A DNA stretch of 10,006 nt from a bacterium. GTDB taxonomy: Bacteria > Bdellovibrionota_C > UBA2361 > SZUA-149. Numbering within the stretch: position 1 is the stretch's first letter; each line of letters starts with the position of its first letter. Location of the stretch: the NCBI GenBank assembly GCA_003230795.1, contig QIGM01000324.1, forward strand, positions 1 to 10,006, written 5' to 3'. This document shows positions 5,877-10,006 of the stretch, piece by piece. A program made the position numbers and the translations under genes. The notes beneath the pieces are model-generated. The model had not been told where the DNA came from. It ran no database searches and saw nothing but the letters and a program-made list of their open reading frames with translations.

Positions 5877-6656
5877 TTAGAAAACGTAGGGGCGACTCAA
5901 AACGTATGGGTCGCCGTCCGTAATAGCGACTGTATGTTCGAAATGGGCCGCAAGACTACCATCACGGGTAACTGCTGTCCATCCATCCTCTAGTATTCTC
6001 ATCTCAAAAGCTCCGACCGTCACCATTGGTTCAATCGCCAGCACAAGACCAGGCTTTAGCACCCTGCCCTGCCCCGCCTGACCAAAGTTAGGAACATGTG
6101 GAGGCTCATGCATATTTCGTCCGATGCCATGGCCGACAAATTCGCGCACGACACCAAAACCCTTGCCCTCGACACGAGTCTGAATAGCATTAGAAATATC
6201 TCCAATCCGGTTACCGGCACGGCACTGCACAATCGCATCGTCAAGCGAGGCGCTGGTTACATCTAGTAACTCCTGTGCTGCTGTATCAATCTCACCAACA
6301 GCATGGGTAACGGCTGCATCGCCAAAGAACCCATCAATGCAACAGCCAAAGTCGATACTAAGGATATCGCCCTCTTTTAAGGCGACATCATCACGAATGC
6401 CGTGAACAATCACTTCGTTTGGACTAGCGCAGATAACTCCGGGGAAATCGGGCACAGACGGCGAAGATGCTGGGTAACCAAGAAACGCAGGCTTTGCACC
6501 ATTCGCAAAACAAATTTCTTTTGCTTTCTCGTCGAGATCTCTAGTGGTCACACCTGGAACAACCATCTCACCCAGCACTTGATGCACCTCGTAGACGATC
6601 ATGTTCGCCTTCCGCATCAGCTCAATTTCGGATTTGTTTTTTAGTTGAATCGACAT
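5877..6656 (-). CDS. map: Methionine aminopeptidase, type I
   Basis: Removes the initiator Met from new proteins as they leave the ribosome. It is 259 residues with no N-terminal extension, the pita-bread fold of type I. The five metal ligands are visible: Asp102 (SIDFG), Asp113 (FFGDAAVTH), His176 (VGHGIGRNMHEPPHVPN), Glu209 (AIEPM) and Glu240 (HFEHTVAIT). Substrate histidines are His85 (VIVHGI) and His183. Compared with E. coli MetAP there is a small insert of roughly seven residues between GYP and FPGVICASPNEV (about 62-70). The start ATG 6654-6656 has GAG about 4 bases upstream, a weak site. It sits 31 bases after adk. The stop is TAA. Confidence 0.97.
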   Translation of the reverse strand: MSIQLKNKSEIELMRKANMIVYEVHQVLGEMVVPGVTTRDLDEKAKEICFANGAKPAFLGYPASSPSVPDFPGVICASPNEVIVHGIRDDVALKEGDILSIDFGCCIDGFFGDAAVTHAVGEIDTAAQELLDVTSASLDDAIVQCRAGNRIGDISNAIQTRVEGKGFGVVREFVGHGIGRNMHEPPHVPNFGQAGQGRVLKPGLVLAIEPMVTVGAFEMRILEDGWTAVTRDGSLAAHFEHTVAITDGDPYVLSRPYVF

Positions 6657-6684
6657 TTATCTCGGACTTATTTTAGTGCCCAGG

Positions 6685-6696
6685 CTCTTATAAGAG
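6685..6696. other. 12-bp perfect palindrome at the adk stop codon
   Basis: CTCTTATAAGAG spans the adk TAA and is its own reverse complement. It is short and may be chance; it could form a small stem in the adk-map gap. Confidence 0.4.
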
Positions 6697-7281
6697 GGTA
6701 TTTGCAAGCCTCGCTTGCACTTCATCAATACTTGCTTCCGCATTAACGTGAAGCAAGAGCCCGAGCGACTGATAATGATCTATCAGCGGTGCGGTTTGCT
6801 CGCGATAAATCTGCACTCTCTTACGCTGTGTTTCTTCGTTATCGTCGACTCGAGATTCTGATTCTCTACGAATCGCAAGGCGCCTAAGTGCCTCTTCTTC
6901 GGATAAATCGAAAAATACGACTCCTCGCAGGGACTCTCCTCTGCCCTCGAGCATTGCATCAAGAGCTTTCGCCTGAGGGACCGTTCTTGGGAACCCGTCT
7001 AGAATATACCCGGCCTCACAGTCCGCCTTGCTCACTCGTGCCTCAATAATCTCAATCATTAATTCATCAGAAACAAGACTACCCGAGTCCATCACATCCT
7101 TTACCCGGTCGCCTAAAGTCGTTCCGCTGGCAACCGCCGCGCGCAACATATCGCCTGTACTGATATGTGGAATCTGCTTTAAGTCACTAAATGTCTTTGC
7201 TTGGGTGCCCTTACCAGCACCAGGCAGACCCAAAAACACAATTCGAAGGCTCTTATCGTTTTGAGTCATTTTGCCCCGCAT
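6688..7281 (-). CDS. adk: Adenylate kinase, short-LID form
   Basis: Converts ATP + AMP to 2 ADP. P-loop GLPGAGKGTQ is at 18-27, the AMP-binding segment at HISTGDMLRAAVASGT (39-54), and the DGFPRT motif near the middle. The LID is short: RRESESRVDDNEETQRKR leads straight into the C-terminal domain. The insert of about 25-30 residues seen in the long bacterial form, with its zinc Cys in some taxa, is missing, which explains the 197-residue length. Two ATGs are possible: 7279-7281 (weak AGG upstream) and 7267-7269 (MTQNDKSLRIVF, GGGG upstream); the second would lose four residues and fits the family equally well. Adk after secY is common in spc operons. The stop is TAA. Confidence 0.95.
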   Translation of the reverse strand: MRGKMTQNDKSLRIVFLGLPGAGKGTQAKTFSDLKQIPHISTGDMLRAAVASGTTLGDRVKDVMDSGSLVSDELMIEIIEARVSKADCEAGYILDGFPRTVPQAKALDAMLEGRGESLRGVVFFDLSEEEALRRLAIRRESESRVDDNEETQRKRVQIYREQTAPLIDHYQSLGLLLHVNAEASIDEVQARLANTLL

Positions 7282-7294
7282 AGAAGACCTGCAT

Positions 7295-7308
7295 AGAGAG
7301 AGAGAGAG
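7295..7308. repeat. (AG)7 dinucleotide repeat between secY and adk
   Basis: Seven AG units (CT on the transcript) lie between the secY TAA and the adk start. It is non-coding, so slippage would only change spacing. Confidence 0.9.
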
Positions 7309-7309
7309 T

Positions 7310-8650
7310 TTATCGCTTGATCAAACGACCACTCATTTGAGTTGCACGCCCAGCACCACGAACTTTACCAGGGCCCTTACTCATGAACCCTTCGTAGTTT
7401 CTCGCAACAACATGTGATTCGATTTGGGACAAGGTGTCCATCGTCACACCAACAACAATCAAAATGGCTGTTCCACCAAAGAAGTACGTAAAGCTAGCCG
7501 CACCCATTTCAGTGTAGAAAAGCTGAGGAGCAATACAAACTATACAAAGATATACAGAAGCCCAAACGGTCAGACGTGTCAGTACTTTGTTGAGGAAAGT
7601 AGCAGTGTCTTTACCTGGACGAACGGTAGGAATAAAACCACCATTCTTCTTCAAATTGTCCGCAATCTGAGCAGGGTCAAAAATCAAGGACGTATAGAAA
7701 AAGGTAAAGAAGATAATCAAGACCGCAAACAGCCCTTCATAGTAACCAGAACCTGGTTGTAGGAGCGCAAGGTATTCGTTTATCCACTCAATCTGACTAA
7801 ACTGAGCGATTGTCGCGGGAAAGAACATAAAGGCCGAGGCAAAAATCGGAGGCATTACACTCGAAGAGTTCACCTTCAGCGGCATATGCTGAGCGGTAGC
7901 CTGCGTCATTCGACCACCAACACTTCGCTTAGGATACTGCACAGGCACTCTGCGCTGACTTTTCTCTACGTAGACGATAAAGACGACTGTAGCCACACCG
8001 AAGATAATCAGGCCAAGCATCGTGAAAGGGGTAATCTCGCCCGTATTCATGAGGTCGAAAGTTTGAAGTAGGGTAGAAGGCATACGGGCGATAATACCAG
8101 CCGTAATAATAAGACTAATACCGTTTCCAATACCTCGTTCGGTAATCTGCTCACCAAGCCACATAATAAATGCGGTACCAGCAGTTAAGGTAATCGCCGC
8201 CTTGATACGAAAGGCCCAACCTGGGTCAGACACAACGCCCTGGCTCTCAAGACCATAGCTAATAGCCATACCTTGAACGAGCGCGAGGATGATGGTTCCC
8301 CATCGAGTATATTTCGTGATGATTCGTTTACCCTGCTCACCTTCCTTAGAAAGGTCTTCGAGGTGTTTTACCGTGTGCGTAAGAAGCTGCACGATAATAG
8401 ACACACTGATGTAGGGCATAATGCCCAAGGCAAAAACAGAGAAGTTCTCTAAGGCTCCACCAGAGAACATATTGACCAAGCCGAAGACAGTTCCTGCCGC
8501 TTGCTCGAATAATGCCTTGAACCTGACTGAATCAATACCAGGCGTCGGAATAAACACTCCAACGCGGTAGATTAGCAGTAGAAAAAGGGTGAGTAGAACT
8601 CGACGCCGGAGTTCAGGTATTTTAACTGCGTCTTGGACTCCAGGAATCAC
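7310..8650 (-). CDS. secY: Preprotein translocase subunit SecY
   Basis: SecY is the channel of the inner-membrane Sec translocon. It is 446 residues with about ten membrane segments, as in E. coli. The N-terminus KIPELRRRVLLTLFLLLIYRVGVFIPTPGID leads into TM1 and the plug region. Further marks are KEGEQGKRIITKYTRWGT, GGFIPTVRPGKDTATFLNKVLTRL (the C5 loop with the conserved Arg that contacts SecA/ribosome) and the C-terminal QIESHVVARNYEGFM. The start is GTG at 8648-8650, 11 bases after the rplO stop; no ATG is available nearby in frame and no clear Shine-Dalgarno is seen, so translational coupling to rplO is likely. The stop is TAA. Confidence 0.98.
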   Translation of the reverse strand: MIPGVQDAVKIPELRRRVLLTLFLLLIYRVGVFIPTPGIDSVRFKALFEQAAGTVFGLVNMFSGGALENFSVFALGIMPYISVSIIVQLLTHTVKHLEDLSKEGEQGKRIITKYTRWGTIILALVQGMAISYGLESQGVVSDPGWAFRIKAAITLTAGTAFIMWLGEQITERGIGNGISLIITAGIIARMPSTLLQTFDLMNTGEITPFTMLGLIIFGVATVVFIVYVEKSQRRVPVQYPKRSVGGRMTQATAQHMPLKVNSSSVMPPIFASAFMFFPATIAQFSQIEWINEYLALLQPGSGYYEGLFAVLIIFFTFFYTSLIFDPAQIADNLKKNGGFIPTVRPGKDTATFLNKVLTRLTVWASVYLCIVCIAPQLFYTEMGAASFTYFFGGTAILIVVGVTMDTLSQIESHVVARNYEGFMSKGPGKVRGAGRATQMSGRLIKR

Positions 8651-8661
8651 AATATTGTATT

Positions 8662-9144
8662 CTACTTGTTCTCGATGATTCGAATTTCGCCGCCAGCTGC
8701 TTCTAGAGCGGCACGAGCCGATTTTGATGCCGCATGGGCCTCTACTACAAGCTTTTTCTTAATCTCACCACCAGCAAGAATCTTAACCTTGCGGCCTTTT
8801 GCACGAACAAGACCATGCTCCTTGAGCACATCAAGAGTGATGTCGCCTTTAACGTCAAGCGCTTCAAGCGTCTCGAGCTTTACTAGGCTGAAGATATTCT
8901 CGCCACGAACTTTTTTACGTGAAGTAAATCCGATTTTTGGCAATCTGCGGTGCAGAGGCATCTGGCCCCCTTCGAATCCTGCAGGGATGCTGCCTCCAGA
9001 ACGACACTTCTGACCCTTATGACCCTTACCGCAGGTCTTACCGCGGCCAGATCCTTCACCAATGCCAAGACGCTTACGTCGCTTTCTTGCGCCTTGATTC
9101 GGCGAAAGCGTTGAAAGGCTCGGGCTCTCTTGTTCTTCAGGCAT
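8662..9144 (-). CDS. rplO: 50S ribosomal protein L15
   Basis: L15 is a late-assembly protein of the large subunit that binds 23S rRNA. It is 160 residues. After a short acidic start (MPEEQESPS) come LSPNQGARKRRKRLGIGEGSGRGKTCGKGHKGQKCRSGG (Gly/Lys/Arg-rich extension), GFEGGQMPLHRRLPKIGF, and the globular C-terminal domain ending EIRIIENK. Start ATG 9142-9144 has GGAG 6 bases upstream, a strong site, consistent with independent initiation after the long 127-base gap from rpmD. The stop is TAG. Confidence 0.98.
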   Translation of the reverse strand: MPEEQESPSLSTLSPNQGARKRRKRLGIGEGSGRGKTCGKGHKGQKCRSGGSIPAGFEGGQMPLHRRLPKIGFTSRKKVRGENIFSLVKLETLEALDVKGDITLDVLKEHGLVRAKGRKVKILAGGEIKKKLVVEAHAASKSARAALEAAGGEIRIIENK

Positions 9145-9162
9145 GATACTCTCCGTTTGAAC

Positions 9163-9192
9163 GTTTCCCCCTTAAAGTTCTACCGGGGAAAC
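9163..9192. other. Perfect 8-bp hairpin before rplO
   Basis: GTTTCCCC (9163-9170) and GGGGAAAC (9185-9192) pair around a 14-base loop, just upstream of the rplO ribosome binding site (9151-9154). It may influence rplO initiation or processing; no T-run follows. Confidence 0.6.
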
Positions 9193-9205
9193 ATTTCAGC
9201 AAAAA

Positions 9206-9274
9206 TTTACAGTGCTAGCGCTTATAGTTTACAGTGCTAGTGCTTAGAGTTTACAGTGCTAGTGCTAGTGCTTA
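9206..9274 (-). repeat. 22-bp tandem repeat, three copies, between rpmD and rplO
   Basis: Copies at 9206-9227, 9228-9249 and 9250-9274 share TTTACAGTGCTAGYGCTTA. The copy next to rpmD carries an extra CTAGTG hexamer. The array ends exactly at the rpmD TAA, which is itself part of a repeat unit. Confidence 0.95.
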
Positions 9275-9451
9275 ACTAGCTTTCCCACTCTCGACTTCAA
9301 CTAGGTGAGATACGGCGCGCACCATTCCTAGAACACTCGCTTCCTCTTTGTGTTCGACAACTCTGCCGATACGACCCAATCCGAGTGCACGTAACGTATC
9401 CTTCTGCCGCCTTGGGTGGCCGATGCCGCTACGAGTTTGCTTTACTCTAAT
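9272..9451 (-). CDS. rpmD: 50S ribosomal protein L30, apparent ATT start
   Basis: L30 is a small large-subunit protein. The frame gives RVKQTRSGIGHPRRQKDTL, RALGLGRIGRVVEH, and LGMVRAVSHLVEVE, an evident L30, ending TAA. No ATG, GTG or TTG exists between the rpsE stop and the conserved start of the domain; the codons after the rpsE TAG read HNSTSNI. The only near-cognate start is ATT at 9449-9451, giving 59 residues, about four fewer than E. coli L30 before the first strand. No Shine-Dalgarno precedes it. The gene is in the same frame as rpsE, 18 bases past its TAG, so re-initiation by ribosomes ending rpsE is likely. Alternatives are a sequence error that destroyed the start codon, or TAG readthrough giving an S5-L30 fusion. 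Identity is sure; the start is not. Confidence 0.9.
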   Translation of the reverse strand: MRVKQTRSGIGHPRRQKDTLRALGLGRIGRVVEHKEEASVLGMVRAVSHLVEVESGKAS

Positions 9452-9469
9452 GTTACTAGTAGAATTATG

Positions 9470-10006
9470 CTATCCGTATACTTGATAATCGATCTTTTCG
9501 AGCTCGATGCCTCGTCGACTCGCAACTTCTTCCGGATCTTCAAGCTGCAACAAACCATCCATTACCGCTGCGAGAACGTTATGTGGATTCTGCGAACCAA
9601 AAGACTTCGTCAGGATGTCTTGCACTCCAACCAACTCAAGCACGCTACGAGCTGTACTTCCGGCAATAACTCCAGTTCCTGGACTTGCTGGCTTTAAAAG
9701 CACTTTAGCTGAACTAGAGTGGCCTATGACTTGAAAAGGCACAGTAGCTCCAACGAGTGGCACCTTAATCAATGACTTGCGAGCAGATTCACTTCCCTTA
9801 CGAATCGCGTCAGGCACTTCGTTCGCCTTACCAAGACCGTAGCCGACATTCCCTTGCCCGTCTCCGGAGACCACAAGCGCGCTAAAGCTAAAGCGTCTAC
9901 CACCTTTCACCACCTTGGCTACTCGATTGATAAAAACGACTTTCTCGTTTAGCTCACCACAGGATTCAGCAGTTGCTTTCCTGTGTGCTGGGCGTTCGTA
10001 TTTAGC
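9470..10006 (-). CDS. rpsE: 30S ribosomal protein S5, 5' end beyond window
   Basis: S5 is in the small-subunit body and helps decoding accuracy and helicase action at the mRNA entry. The frame continues to the right edge ([41 protein letters not shown]), so the true start lies outside; a GTG at 9911-9913 is internal and not the start. Visible marks are the dsRBD-like region [19 protein letters not shown] and [17 protein letters not shown], then [40 protein letters not shown], and the usual C-terminal helix. It ends at a TAG just where S5 normally ends, and rpmD follows in the same frame. Confidence 0.97.
   Translation of the reverse strand, partial: AKYERPAHRKATAESCGELNEKVVFINRVAKVVKGGRRFSFSALVVSGDGQGNVGYGLGKANEVPDAIRKGSESARKSLIKVPLVGATVPFQVIGHSSSAKVLLKPASPGTGVIAGSTARSVLELVGVQDILTKSFGSQNPHNVLAAVMDGLLQLEDPEEVASRRGIELEKIDYQVYG

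Noticed and set aside
1323..9472. Reassigned TGA or TAG codon
   Set aside because: All genes are full length with both read as stops, and each ends where its family normally ends; only stop preference is unusual.

Overview
This window is the downstream half of a bacterial spc/alpha ribosomal-protein supercluster, read almost entirely on the minus strand, plus a short accessory flank at its 3' end. In transcription order (right to left) the genes are rpsE (5' end cut by the window edge), rpmD, rplO, secY, adk, map, rpmJ, then rpsM, rpsK, rpsD, rpoA, rplQ and fabI. All appear intact. The organism is a bacterium of moderate GC. A signal-peptide protein of Gram-negative type and a FabI-type enoyl reductase suggest a Gram-negative. 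A deltaproteobacteria-like lineage is a guess from gene order and protein character and cannot be proved here. Stop codons are striking: of 14 complete reading-frame ends, eight are TAG, six TAA and none TGA.

Layout. Positions 1-309 (minus) hold the N-terminal part of a secreted, Met/His/Asp-rich protein. Positions 310-619 are a divergent intergenic region with weak candidate promoters and a strong 15-bp hairpin in the leader of a small plus-strand gene of unknown function (620-1003). That gene ends in a good rho-independent terminator (1040-1095). Positions 1172-1290 carry a 119-bp element made of two perfect 32-bp inverted arms around a 55-bp centre, lying between the convergent ends of the unknown gene and fabI. 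From 1323 rightward everything is the ribosomal/secretion/transcription cluster.

How the genes work together. The spc part makes ribosomal proteins S5, L30, L15 and L36, the SecY translocon channel, adenylate kinase and methionine aminopeptidase. The alpha part makes S13, S11, S4, RNA polymerase alpha and L17, and ends with FabI, so ribosome, RNAP, nascent-chain processing/export and membrane-lipid synthesis are linked. A good sigma70-like promoter (about 5589-5618) and a leader of about 206 nt separate the two blocks. infA, often found between map and rpmJ, is absent.

The most unusual observations are: (1) rpmD has no ATG/GTG/TTG start; it lies in the same frame as rpsE just after the rpsE TAG, and its only plausible start is ATT. 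(2) Four gene junctions each carry a short tandem repeat (15-22 bp) beginning at or within a few bases of the upstream stop codon, and a fifth array lies inside the rplQ tail. (3) The stop-codon bias toward TAG. (4) The 119-bp long inverted repeat. I see no defence system, CRISPR array, tRNA or rRNA gene.
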